64,000 nt of DNA from Staphylococcus durrellii (GCF_015594545.1 NZ_JADIIO010000001.1:1178001-1242000), one strand, 5' to 3'. Counted from the stretch's first letter, positions 10,660-20,145 are shown. Notes: generated from the letters alone by a model not told the origin. Numbers and translations are program-made.

Positions 10660-11079
10660 ATGAAAATTTCAACTAAAGGAAGATATGGGTTAACTTTAAT
10701 GATTTCCTTAGCTAAAAAAGAAGGGCAAGGCTGTGTATCATTAAAGTCTATAGCCGAAGAAAATAATTTAAGTGATTTATATTTAGAACAACTTGTAGGT
10801 CCTTTAAGAAATGCAGGATTAATACGTAGTGTACGTGGTGCAAAGGGTGGTTACCAATTAAGAGTACCTGCCGAAGAAATTAGTGCCGGCGACATTATTC
10901 GTCTTTTAGAAGGTCCGATTACATTTGTAGAGAGCATTGAATCTGAACCGCCAGCTCAAAAGCAATTATGGATTAGAATGCGTGATGCGGTAAGAGATGT
11001 GCTTGATAATACTACATTAAAATATTTAGCTGAATATAAAGAAACAGATAATTTAGAAGGATACATGTTTTATATTTAA
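10660..11079 (+). CDS. cymR: Rrf2-family regulator of cysteine metabolism CymR
   Basis: DNA-binding repressor of sulfur and cysteine metabolism; in bacilli and S. aureus it acts in complex with cysteine synthase CysK. The 139 residues begin MKISTKGRYG and contain the Rrf2 winged-helix domain (about 1-80). No iron-sulfur Cys triplet is present, which separates it from IscR and NsrR. The same neighbourhood (rarA upstream, cysteine desulfurase-mnmA downstream) surrounds cymR in other Firmicutes. Confidence 0.92.
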   Translation: MKISTKGRYGLTLMISLAKKEGQGCVSLKSIAEENNLSDLYLEQLVGPLRNAGLIRSVRGAKGGYQLRVPAEEISAGDIIRLLEGPITFVESIESEPPAQKQLWIRMRDAVRDVLDNTTLKYLAEYKETDNLEGYMFYI

Positions 11080-11095
11080 AAAATCCAAATAATAT

Positions 11096-11120
11096 GTTTA
11101 TAAATTAATCATTGTGGTAT
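11096..11120 (+). promoter_or_regulatory. Sigma-B-type promoter upstream of the CsbD-like gene
   Basis: GTTTAT (11096-11101), a 13-base spacer, then TGGTAT (11115-11120) each match the sigma-B consensus GTTTAA/GGGTAT at five of six positions. CsbD in B. subtilis is a classic sigma-B gene, which fits. No competing sigma-A hexamer pair is visible in this gap. Confidence 0.65.
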
Positions 11121-11155
11121 TTACGTAATACGAACTCATTAAGGAGGTTTTTATA

Positions 11156-11338
11156 ATGGCTGATGAAAATAAATTTGAACAGGCAAAAGGTAACGTTAAA
11201 GAAACAGTAGGTAATGTTACTGATGATGAAAAACTTGAAAAAGAAGGCAAGAAAGATAAAGGTTCAGGCAAAGCTAAAGAAGTCGTAGAAAATGCAAAAG
11301 ATAAAGCTAACGACGTAATTGATAAATTTAAAAAATAA
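11156..11338 (+). CDS. CsbD-family general stress protein
   Basis: A 60-residue, highly charged, Lys/Glu/Asp-rich protein without hydrophobic core, starting [17 protein letters not shown], the characteristic CsbD opening. Probably largely disordered or helical; molecular function unknown. In B. subtilis CsbD is induced by the general stress response, and a sigma-B-like promoter lies 36 bases upstream. AAGGAGG precedes ATG at normal spacing. It is followed after 35 bases by a second protein of the same size. Confidence 0.88.
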   Translation: MADENKFEQAKGNVKETVGNVTDDEKLEKEGKKDKGSGKAKEVVENAKDKANDVIDKFKK

Positions 11339-11373
11339 TCAATTGACACTAAACAATAAAGGAGCCGAATATT

Positions 11374-11556
11374 ATGGCAGAGAATTTCTTAGACAAAGCT
11401 AAAGAAGCTGCTAAAAACGTATCAGATAAATTAAAAGATACTGATAACGAAAAAGCAAAAAATGCTAGTGAACAAATTGATAAATTCACTGGAGCTGGTG
11501 ACAAGAACGAAAGTGACCATAAAGACGAAAATAAAGATAAAAAAGATAAAAAATAA
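11374..11556 (+). CDS. Small lysine/aspartate-rich protein, probable second stress protein
   Basis: 60 residues, with an amphipathic-looking N-terminal half (DKAKEAAKNVSDKLKD) and an extremely charged Lys/Asp tail. It resembles CsbD-like and MT0933-type small proteins but I do not recognise it firmly. A clear AAGGAG site precedes the ATG and a strong hairpin terminator follows directly, so it is most likely translated from the same sigma-B-type transcript as its neighbour. Equal length and composition suggest a diverged paralogue, although the alignment between the two is weak. Confidence 0.7.
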   Translation: MAENFLDKAKEAAKNVSDKLKDTDNEKAKNASEQIDKFTGAGDKNESDHKDENKDKKDKK

Positions 11557-11557
11557 T

Positions 11558-11597
11558 AAAAAAGCCTACAGCACTTAGTTTGCTGTAGGCTTTTTTT
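11558..11597. terminator. Bidirectional terminator between the stress genes and the flavin oxidoreductase
   Basis: Arms GCCTACAGCA and TGCTGTAGGC enclose a short loop and are flanked by A-run and T-run on both sides (11558-11597). It overlaps the final codon of the minus-strand gene by two bases. Confidence 0.92.
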
Positions 11598-12606
11598 AAT
11601 TTTCGTTATTTATTTCTCCAACTAACTTGTGTAATTTTTTATATGAATCTAATTGTGCTTCTTGGTCATAAATATAACTAATAGCCATTAATTCATCTAT
11701 ACCCCCATTGTCAGCAATAAATGATTTTAGCTTCTGTTTTACTGTTTCTTCAGAACCAATTAGGGATTGTGACATACGTTGTTTAGCTAATTCAAATTCT
11801 CTTGGTGTTAATAGTCCTTGTAAATCATCAGTTGGTGGTTGTACGGGTTGCATTCTACCACGAGTAATACTAACCATAACTTGCGCTTGAGTTGAGGCTA
11901 AGTATTCTGCTTGTGCATCAGTTTCGGCAACGATAGCATTTAGACAAACAATCATATAGGGTTTCTCTAATACATCCGAAGCTTCAAATAAAGATTTATA
12001 TATTTCCATAGCATCATGCATTTGCTGCGGTGCAAAATGGCCGGCGAATACATAAGGTAACCCTTTACGTGCAGCTAAATGAGCCGAATCCGTTGAAGAA
12101 CCTAATATATAAAGTGGTACATTTTTGTCTACAGCTGGATAAGCACGAACATAACCTTGCTGGTTAGCAGGGCCAAAATATGTCGCAAGTTGTTCTACTT
12201 CTTCAGGAAATTCATATACACCATTATGCTGATCACGACGTAACGCGCTTGCAGTCATCATGTCAGTACCGGGTGCTCTTCCTAAACCTAGGTCGACACG
12301 GTTTGGAAAGACTGTGGCCATTGTGCCAAATTGCTCAGCGACAATTAATGGAGCGTGGTTAGGTAACATAATACCACCTGAGCCAACTTTTATTGATTGT
12401 GTGTGTTCTAATGTATGTTGAATTAACAACGCCGTGGCAGAACTAACTAAATTAGGTGCGTTATGATGTTCAGCTATCCAATATCTTTCAAAATTTAATG
12501 TCTCAAGATTTTGTGCCAATTTAACCATATCGGCGATAGCATCTTTATCTGTCTGTTCTTCTCTAATAGGAACAAGATTTAACGCGGATAACTTTATTTC
12601 TGTCAT
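11596..12606 (-). CDS. LLM-class flavin-dependent oxidoreductase (luciferase-like)
   Basis: A 336-residue TIM-barrel flavoprotein of the bacterial-luciferase-like superfamily. Typical features are AEHHN near residue 46, VGSGGIMLPNHAPL near 79-92 and DLGLGRAPGTD near 106-116. Such enzymes use FMNH2 or F420H2 to oxidise small substrates; the substrate here cannot be predicted and light emission is not implied. The start is ATG with an AAGGAGGAT site on the minus strand. It is divergent from the ABC-F gene. Confidence 0.9.
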   Translation of the reverse strand: MTEIKLSALNLVPIREEQTDKDAIADMVKLAQNLETLNFERYWIAEHHNAPNLVSSATALLIQHTLEHTQSIKVGSGGIMLPNHAPLIVAEQFGTMATVFPNRVDLGLGRAPGTDMMTASALRRDQHNGVYEFPEEVEQLATYFGPANQQGYVRAYPAVDKNVPLYILGSSTDSAHLAARKGLPYVFAGHFAPQQMHDAMEIYKSLFEASDVLEKPYMIVCLNAIVAETDAQAEYLASTQAQVMVSITRGRMQPVQPPTDDLQGLLTPREFELAKQRMSQSLIGSEETVKQKLKSFIADNGGIDELMAISYIYDQEAQLDSYKKLHKLVGEINNEN

Positions 12607-12662
12607 TTTTTATCCTCCTTAGTAATAACTAATAATTGAAAGTATAACAGCCTTATGATAAC

Positions 12663-12691
12663 TTGCGTAAAAAAGTGCTCACTGTTATAAT
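12663..12691 (+). promoter_or_regulatory. Strong sigma-A promoter for the ABC-F leader
   Basis: TTGCGT (12663-12668), 17-base spacer, TATAAT (12686-12691). The predicted start near 12698 gives a leader of about 180 bases before the ABC-F start codon, with a small ORF and paired segments inside it. Confidence 0.8.
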
Positions 12692-12723
12692 ATAGTAAAT
12701 TTTAACGTTAGGTGGCCTTATTA

Positions 12724-12888
12724 AGACAATGGATAAATCTCATAAACAATTCGTAACTAAAGCAGCAATGATAAATAATAAATGAGATATGCCGTTGTCT
12801 AAGCTTAATTAAAATCACTTAGTTTATATTAATTATGATAATAAAGACATGCATATCACTATGAAGGTGAGGAATACGTTATGTCTTT
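12724..12888 (+). promoter_or_regulatory. Candidate erm-like translational attenuator of the ABC-F gene
   Basis: Four segments can form alternative pairs. Segment 1 (12724-12743) pairs with segment 2 (12782-12800) in 16 base pairs with a small internal loop. Segment 3 (AAAGACAT, 12843-12850) pairs perfectly with segment 4 (ATGTCTTT, 12881-12888), which contains the ABC-F start codon and loops out its ribosome site at 12863-12871. Segment 2 can instead pair with segment 3: TGTCT with AGACA, and GATATGC with GCATATC. Segment 1 overlaps the first codons of an 18-codon leader ORF. A ribosome stalled there would free segment 2 to capture segment 3 and open the start site, as in ermC. The pairing is read from the sequence; the mechanism is inferred. 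Confidence 0.65.
12729..12785 (+). CDS. Putative 18-residue leader peptide of the ABC-F gene
   Basis: ATG at 12729, TGA at 12783-12785, encoding MDKSHKQFVTKAAMINNK. It begins about 30 bases after the predicted transcript start. AGGTGG at 12710-12715 is the only ribosome-site candidate; its 13-base spacing to the ATG is somewhat long. The ORF's first codons lie in attenuator segment 1 and its stop codon at the edge of segment 2, the arrangement expected of a regulatory leader. No stall motif is recognised. Confidence 0.5.
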   Translation: MDKSHKQFVTKAAMINNK

Positions 12889-14515
12889 TTATTATGCCCA
12901 AAAACCATTTGAAGCATACGGTAAAGTGTTAGTTAATGACGTAGACATTAGAGTAGAAAAGGGAGAGCATATTGCTTTAATAGGTAACAATGGCGTCGGT
13001 AAAACATCTATATTAAAAGCGATATACGATTTTTATAGCGATGATGCTTATTATATGGAGCAAGATTTGACTAACTATAAAAAATATACTGCCATGGATT
13101 ATGTTATTTCATTATATCCTGAAATTTATCAAGTTAAGGAGCAAATGGCATATGATTTAGAGGCTGTGTCTAAATATATAGAACTTGAAGGATATGAATT
13201 TGAGCAAAAAATAGTGACTCAAGCTAAACAATTTAAAATATCTGAAGAAGCATTATATAAGCAAATTGAACAGTTAAGTGGTGGAGAACAAACGAGAATA
13301 GCAATTATCAGGGCAATATTGTCACAACAACCACTGTTGTTATTAGATGAACCGACCAATCATTTAGACAGTGAAATGACAAATGACTTGAGTCATTTTA
13401 TAAATAAATCAACACAAACTATTATAGTTATTTCGCACCATCGTACTTTTATTAATCACGTAGCAACACATATCGTCGAAGTTAATAGTGAAACAACTAC
13501 TAAATATGAGGGTAATTACGATCATTATAAAGAAATTACAGATTTAACACTAAAGTCACAGTACAATGTTTATGTAAAGCAACAAAAACAAATTAAACAA
13601 TTAGAAAATAATATTCAACGGATTAAACAATGGCACGATGCTTCCAATGCTAAGACAAGTGTTAGAGACCCAATTGGCCAGAAAAAATTAAGTAAACTAA
13701 TTAAGCGAGCTAAAATTAAAGAAACGCAAACTCAGCATAAAATAGAAAACGAAACAATAAATAAACCTATGAATGACCATCTAGATCAAATGAAATTTAA
13801 TAATGGTCAACATTTCAGTAATAGAAATCTTTTTCAATTACATCAAGTAAGTTATCAAAGTCAGCACCAACTCATTTTTGATAAGGTTGATATAATTATG
13901 AAAAAAGGCGAAAATGTCTTAATAACAGGGCCCAATGGCAGTGGTAAATCATTGTTGGTCGAATTAATAAAAGGACGTATTAAACCTACTAGCGGTACGA
14001 TTACTATTTCACCGTCCCTATATATTGCATATTTTGATCAACAAAATAATAATTTGAATTATGATGCTACACCAATGGAAATGGTAATGACGATAAAAGA
14101 CATGACACGCAGTAACGCCCAAACTATACTTAATGCATTTAACTTTAAACATGAAAGTATATTTGATAAAGTTAGCCATCTTTCAATGGGAGAAAAAAGT
14201 CGACTACAGTTTGTATTATTATTTTTTGCACAACCACATTTACTCATATTAGATGAACCGACTAATTATTTTGATATTCACACGCAAGAACTTATTATGG
14301 AAATGCTAAAAGATTTTAGTGGACAAGTACTGTTGATTACACATGATGAATATTTAAAAAGTAAGTTTGATGCGACGCATTGGTATATTAAAGATTGCAA
14401 AATAATAAATACAGCAACACAACCAAATAATGATGTTGATTTAGATAGCACATTATCTTTAATAGAAGATTTCAATGATATAGATGAATTTGGACATTAT
14501 AAAACAGACGACTAG
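12881..14515 (+). CDS. Sal-type ABC-F ribosome-protection protein (probable lincosamide/streptogramin A/pleuromutilin resistance)
   Basis: A 544-residue soluble protein with two ABC ATPase domains and no membrane segment. Domain 1 has Walker A GNNGVGKT (35-42), signature LSGGEQ (about 129-134) and LLLLDEPTNHLD (about 151-162). A Lys/Gln-rich linker follows (about 225-290). Domain 2 has GPNGSGKS (about 350), signature LSMGEKS and LLILDEPTNYFD. This is ABC-F architecture; such resistance factors displace drugs from the peptidyl-transferase centre. Length and position between a luciferase-like gene and a cysteine desulfurase gene fit the chromosomal Sal(A)/Sal(B)-type proteins of coagulase-negative staphylococci. 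Start ATG 12881 follows AAGGTGAGG by nine bases. Assignment to Sal rather than another ABC-F subgroup is inferred from context, and the drug spectrum is not deducible. Confidence 0.78.
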   Translation: MSFYYAQKPFEAYGKVLVNDVDIRVEKGEHIALIGNNGVGKTSILKAIYDFYSDDAYYMEQDLTNYKKYTAMDYVISLYPEIYQVKEQMAYDLEAVSKYIELEGYEFEQKIVTQAKQFKISEEALYKQIEQLSGGEQTRIAIIRAILSQQPLLLLDEPTNHLDSEMTNDLSHFINKSTQTIIVISHHRTFINHVATHIVEVNSETTTKYEGNYDHYKEITDLTLKSQYNVYVKQQKQIKQLENNIQRIKQWHDASNAKTSVRDPIGQKKLSKLIKRAKIKETQTQHKIENETINKPMNDHLDQMKFNNGQHFSNRNLFQLHQVSYQSQHQLIFDKVDIIMKKGENVLITGPNGSGKSLLVELIKGRIKPTSGTITISPSLYIAYFDQQNNNLNYDATPMEMVMTIKDMTRSNAQTILNAFNFKHESIFDKVSHLSMGEKSRLQFVLLFFAQPHLLILDEPTNYFDIHTQELIMEMLKDFSGQVLLITHDEYLKSKFDATHWYIKDCKIINTATQPNNDVDLDSTLSLIEDFNDIDEFGHYKTDD

Positions 14516-14579
14516 AAAAATTATAAACATGGTGCTATCATTGGACCATTGATAAAATTGTGAGGAGTGTCGAAAAGTC

Positions 14580-15719
14580 ATGGAAGTTTATGCAGATAAT
14601 GCTGCAACTACACCAATTAAACAGCCAGTGATTGATAAGATGATGGAAATCTATACTTCACATTATGGAAATCCATCTTCAATGCATAGTATTGGGAGAG
14701 ATGCGCGTAAATATTTGGATGAATCACGTCGAGCTATCGCCCAAATGTTAGGTGCAAAAACGAATGAAGTGATTTTTACAAGTGGCGCAACTGAATCTAA
14801 CAATATGGCCATAAAAGGAATTGCTTATAAACATCAACATAAAGGTAAGCACCTTATTACATCCAAAATCGAACATCATTCTGTGTTACATGTCTTTGAA
14901 CAACTTGAGGACGAAGGATTTACAGTGACTTACCTTGATGTAGACGAACAAGGTATTATCGACATTGACCAATTGAAAAATGCGATTAATGATGAGACCA
15001 TTTTAGTATCAATCATGTTTGTTAATAATGAAGTTGGAACAGTACAACCTATGTATGATATAGATGATATAGTAAAGCAATCCAACGCGCTATTTCATGT
15101 AGACGCTGTGCAAGCAATCGGACATCTAGACATAGATTTTAATGAATTTAGTATCGATGCAATGAGTATTACAGCTCATAAATTTGGTGGGCCTAAAGGT
15201 GTTGGCTTACTACTTGTTAAAGAAGGCACATTAATGAACTATATGCAGCTTGGCGGAGAACAGGAAACTAAACGTCGTGCTGGCACCGAAAATATACCTC
15301 AAATTGTTGGACTTACGGAAGCACTAAGACTGGCTACTGAGAATTTAGACGACAATAATATTCATTTAATGTCTTTAAAAAATTTATTTTTAGTGAAACT
15401 TCAAGAGAGGTCTATACCATTTGAAGTTAATGGTTCAATGATAGATACTACAGGTCACGTCGTAAATATATATATCCCATTTATCGATGTCGAGACGATG
15501 CTCACACTATTAGATTTATCTAATATTTATGTTTCTTCAGGCTCAGCATGTACTGCAGGTTCAACCACACCATCCCACGTGTTAGCGGCTATGTATGATG
15601 ACGGGGATAGAGCTAAACATTCTGTAAGGTTTAGTTTTAATGAGTTAAATACAGAGGCAGAAATTAAATATATAGCAATGGAAATTCACAAAATCTATCA
15701 TAAATTTAAGGAGGAATAA
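14580..15719 (+). CDS. Cysteine desulfurase partner of MnmA (YrvO/IscS type)
   Basis: PLP enzyme that takes sulfur from cysteine as a persulfide. The 379 residues start YADNAATTP and contain the PLP lysine K201 in SITAHKFGGPKG and the catalytic C324 in SSGSACTAG. Position directly before mnmA (three bases between stop and start) marks it as the dedicated sulfur donor for tRNA 2-thiolation, as YrvO is in B. subtilis, rather than the SufS of iron-sulfur assembly. The nearby cymR provides a cysteine-related context. Names iscS, nifS and yrvO are all in use. Confidence 0.94.
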   Translation: MEVYADNAATTPIKQPVIDKMMEIYTSHYGNPSSMHSIGRDARKYLDESRRAIAQMLGAKTNEVIFTSGATESNNMAIKGIAYKHQHKGKHLITSKIEHHSVLHVFEQLEDEGFTVTYLDVDEQGIIDIDQLKNAINDETILVSIMFVNNEVGTVQPMYDIDDIVKQSNALFHVDAVQAIGHLDIDFNEFSIDAMSITAHKFGGPKGVGLLLVKEGTLMNYMQLGGEQETKRRAGTENIPQIVGLTEALRLATENLDDNNIHLMSLKNLFLVKLQERSIPFEVNGSMIDTTGHVVNIYIPFIDVETMLTLLDLSNIYVSSGSACTAGSTTPSHVLAAMYDDGDRAKHSVRFSFNELNTEAEIKYIAMEIHKIYHKFKEE

Positions 15720-15722
15720 TAG

Positions 15723-16835
<1,113 letters not shown>

Positions 16836-16850
16836 ATAAGATTTTAATAT

Positions 16851-16996
16851 AGAGATTGAGAAGTAAATGATTGGTAGCCATAAGTGTTCGTTAAAATATA
16901 TTCTAACGTTATATATATTGTTCACTAAAATTAGTCAATCTATGTATGAAAAATACATTTATTAACCGGCTAACAACATATTATTTTTCATTCTCT
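16851..16996. repeat. Long imperfect inverted repeat after mnmA
   Basis: The 29 bases at 16851-16879 match the reverse complement of 16968-16996 at 22 of 29 positions, with an 88-base interior. The right arm runs directly into a T-run (to about 17001). It could be a branched terminator for the desulfurase-mnmA operon or a small dispersed palindromic element. The interior holds no ORF. A further AGATTGA/TCAATCT pair lies inside. Confidence 0.45.
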
Positions 16997-17066
16997 TTTT
17001 TGTTAAAAACTATATCAGTACCACATTAAAGTGTTATACTAAGCTATTAGAAATGAGGTATTTACC

Positions 17067-17744
17067 ATGAAACAAGAACAAATTTATGAATATATTAAAC
17101 AAGGACAAAATGATAAGGCGTTACAGGCTTTATTTGATAACATTGAAAATAACCCTCAAGAAATAGAAAATTACATAAATGCAGGTATATTAATTGCAGA
17201 AGCTGGTGAAATTGAACACGCCGAAACGTTTTTCCAAAAGGCCTTAACAATAGACGCTGAAAATGGGGCCGTATATTATAATTTAGCAAACGTTTATTAT
17301 AATGAAGGACGTTTAAATGAAGCGATAAAGTTATACCAAACGGCATTACAACATGCTAAGGATGGCTTAGTAGATAAAATAGACGCGAATTACATGATAG
17401 GTATGTCATTTAATCAATTAGAATCCTTCAAACAAGCAATGCCATTTTTTATGACTGCAGCTGAAGCGGATGACCGTAATGATATTGAAGTTCAATTTCA
17501 GTATGGTCTAGTGTTGTGTCATCTAGAAATGTATGAGCAAGCAATTGAACAGCTAAATTACTTACTCACATTAGATAAAGAACACGTTGATGGGCTTTAT
17601 AACTTAGGTTTAGCTACTTATATGAGTACTGAAAATGTTGATGATGCTTTGTATTACTTTAATAAGGCGATATCGATTAATCCGGAACATCATATGAGTC
17701 AACATGCAATAGCAACATTTAAGTCAATTCAAGAGGAGGAGTAA
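17067..17744 (+). CDS. Tetratricopeptide-repeat protein (YrrB-like)
   Basis: 225 residues made almost entirely of TPR helices, with recognisable repeats such as AETFFQKALTIDAENGAVYYNL split over residues 50-80, and later AIKLYQ, ALYYFNKAISINP units. TPR proteins are protein-binding scaffolds; no enzymatic function is implied. Lies four bases upstream of recD2 as its B. subtilis counterpart yrrB lies next to yrrC, so it is probably co-expressed, but its partner is unknown. Confidence 0.85.
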   Translation: MKQEQIYEYIKQGQNDKALQALFDNIENNPQEIENYINAGILIAEAGEIEHAETFFQKALTIDAENGAVYYNLANVYYNEGRLNEAIKLYQTALQHAKDGLVDKIDANYMIGMSFNQLESFKQAMPFFMTAAEADDRNDIEVQFQYGLVLCHLEMYEQAIEQLNYLLTLDKEHVDGLYNLGLATYMSTENVDDALYYFNKAISINPEHHMSQHAIATFKSIQEEE

Positions 17745-17748
17745 CAAC

Positions 17749-20145
17749 ATGACCGATTCTACACTGTTTAACTATTCAATGGTTAAAGGCACGGTTGACG
17801 CAATACTATTTCAAAACAAAGATAACTTTTACACCGTGTTAAAAGTTGATACAATTGAATCAAATGAAACCTTTGATAGTATGCCGACAGTTGTAGGATT
17901 TTTCCCTGAAGTGGTTGAAGGTGATGTATATACTTTCAAAGGACAAGTTGCTACCCATCCTAAATATGGAAAACAACTAAAGGCCGAAACATTCGAAAAA
18001 GAATTGCCACAAACAAAAGAGGCCATCGTCAGTTATCTTTCTAGTGATCTATTTAAAGGAATTGGTAAAAAGACCGCTCAAAATATTGTAAACGCCTTAG
18101 GTGAAAATACGATTTCAGATATTTTAAATGATGCTACAGTACTGGAAAAAGTGCCTGGTTTACCTAAGAAAAAGCAACAACAGATTGCCGAACAAATCGC
18201 GAGCAATCAAGAAACTGAACGAATAATCATTAGGTTACATGATTTAGGATTTGGTCCTAAGTTAGCCATGAATATTTATCAAACTTATTTAGCCGAAACT
18301 TTAAATATAGTCGAAAAAACACCATATCAACTCGTGTATGATGTCAAAGGTATAGGATTTAACAAGGCTGACCTATTAGCTAAAAACATCGGTATTCAAT
18401 ATAACGATCACGAGCGTATAAAAGCAGGTATTTTATATCTATTAGAAGAAGAGTGTATTAAACAAGGTCATACTTATTTGCCAAGTCAATTTTTAATAGA
18501 TAGTGTTCAAGATATGTTATCAAATCCACCAGCTGAAGAGATAGAAAGAAAACAAATCGAAGCCCAAATCGATCAACTCGTGAGTGATACTAAATTAATA
18601 CAACAAGAAGACCAGTTTGCTATTCCAAGTTTGTATTATTCCGAAATAAAAAGTGTACAAAATTTGTATCGTAATTTTACCTATACTAAAAAATTAAAAG
18701 ATATAGAAACTTCGGAACTATTGTTAGAAATAGGAGATATTGAAGATAAAAACAATGTCAGTTATGCCGAGTCACAAAGAGAAGCTTTACAAACGGTTAT
18801 TAATTCTAAAGTAATGCTATTAACAGGAGGACCTGGTACAGGTAAAACTACCGTTATTAAAGGTATTGTGGAATTATATGCTGAAATTCATGGTTTATCG
18901 TTAGATTATGATGATTATAAAGAAGATGATTATCCAATTGTATTAGGAGCACCAACGGGTCGAGCTTCTAAAAGGTTATCTGAGTCGACAGAACTTGAAG
19001 CGATGACGATACATCGCTTAATAGGATGGAATCAAGATACGCAACCTGAAGATATTTTAGATAATGAAATTAATGCGAAATTAATTATTATAGATGAAAT
19101 GTCAATGGTAGATACATGGTTGTTTCATCAATTTATGAGCGCTGTTCCAATGGATGCTCAAGTTATTTTGGTTGGAGATGAGGATCAGTTACCATCTGTG
19201 GGCCCCGGGCAAGTTTTTAAAGATTTAATTGATTCTAAGGTGATACCGAGAGTGAATTTAACAGAAGTTTATCGTCAACAAGAAGGTTCTAGCATTATAG
19301 AATTAGCGCATCGTATAAAATTAAATCAAGCTGTCGATATTACTCAACGCTTTCATGATAGGAACTTTATTAATTGTTCTACGGACCAAATACCAGAAGT
19401 TGTTGATAAAGTAGTTAATAGTGCTGTTTCAAAAGGGTATGATATGAGTGATATCCAAGTTTTAGCACCAATGTATAAAGGCTCAGCAGGAATTAAAAAA
19501 TTAAATTCAGTATTGCAAGGTATTTTGAATCCTAAGGATAAAGATACAAGGGAAATCGAATTTGGAGAAGTTCTGTTTCGTAAAGGCGATAAAGTTTTAC
19601 AACTGGTCAATCGTCCAAATGATAATATTTTTAATGGGGATATTGGCGTTATAGTTGGCATATTTTGGGCGAAAGAAAATGCTTTAGATAAAGATGTCGT
19701 AGTTGTAGATTTTGAAGGCAATGAAATTACCTTTACTAGACAGGATTTAATGGAACTTACACATGCATATTGCACGTCTATTCATAAATCTCAAGGTTCT
19801 GAATTTCCGATTGTCATAATGCCTATGGTCAAACAATATTATAGAATGTTGCAGAAGCCTATCTTATATACTGGTTTAACGAGAGCCAAACAATCTTTAG
19901 TCTTTTTAGGTGATCCACAAGCCTTTGATTTAGGATTAAAAACGAATGGCCAAGCAAGAATGACGCAACTTTGTACTTTATTAAAAGCATACTTTAATAC
20001 AGATGATACCAATGTTCATATCGACAATGAACAAGTTGATAATAGTTTGGATATTTCCATCGAATTGACTGAATCAACTATTTATAAAATAGATCCTATG
20101 ATAAATATGGGGGAAATGTCGCCATACGATTTCGTAAATGATTGA
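17749..20145 (+). CDS. recD2: ATP-dependent 5'-3' DNA helicase RecD2
   Basis: Superfamily 1B helicase of the RecBC-independent type, implicated in replication-fork and repair processing. The 798 residues show the RecD2 N-terminal extension with helix-hairpin-helix segments (about 95-215), Walker A GGPGTGKT at 360-367, Walker B LIIIDEMSMVD near 443-453 and the C-terminal motifs ending TGLTRAKQSLVFLGD. Ribosome site GAGGAGG overlaps the TPR gene end. Its TGA stop is embedded in the -35 of the alaS leader promoter. Confidence 0.95.
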   Translation: MTDSTLFNYSMVKGTVDAILFQNKDNFYTVLKVDTIESNETFDSMPTVVGFFPEVVEGDVYTFKGQVATHPKYGKQLKAETFEKELPQTKEAIVSYLSSDLFKGIGKKTAQNIVNALGENTISDILNDATVLEKVPGLPKKKQQQIAEQIASNQETERIIIRLHDLGFGPKLAMNIYQTYLAETLNIVEKTPYQLVYDVKGIGFNKADLLAKNIGIQYNDHERIKAGILYLLEEECIKQGHTYLPSQFLIDSVQDMLSNPPAEEIERKQIEAQIDQLVSDTKLIQQEDQFAIPSLYYSEIKSVQNLYRNFTYTKKLKDIETSELLLEIGDIEDKNNVSYAESQREALQTVINSKVMLLTGGPGTGKTTVIKGIVELYAEIHGLSLDYDDYKEDDYPIVLGAPTGRASKRLSESTELEAMTIHRLIGWNQDTQPEDILDNEINAKLIIIDEMSMVDTWLFHQFMSAVPMDAQVILVGDEDQLPSVGPGQVFKDLIDSKVIPRVNLTEVYRQQEGSSIIELAHRIKLNQAVDITQRFHDRNFINCSTDQIPEVVDKVVNSAVSKGYDMSDIQVLAPMYKGSAGIKKLNSVLQGILNPKDKDTREIEFGEVLFRKGDKVLQLVNRPNDNIFNGDIGVIVGIFWAKENALDKDVVVVDFEGNEITFTRQDLMELTHAYCTSIHKSQGSEFPIVIMPMVKQYYRMLQKPILYTGLTRAKQSLVFLGDPQAFDLGLKTNGQARMTQLCTLLKAYFNTDDTNVHIDNEQVDNSLDISIELTESTIYKIDPMINMGEMSPYDFVND

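Noticed and set aside
11596..12606. Bioluminescence luciferase
   Set aside because: The fold family is shared with many non-luminescent flavin oxidoreductases and no lux genes are nearby.
19353..19775. 140-codon open frame on the minus strand within recD2
   Set aside because: Lies wholly within a conserved helicase region, has no recognisable domain or ribosome site, and is explained by codon composition of the + strand gene.
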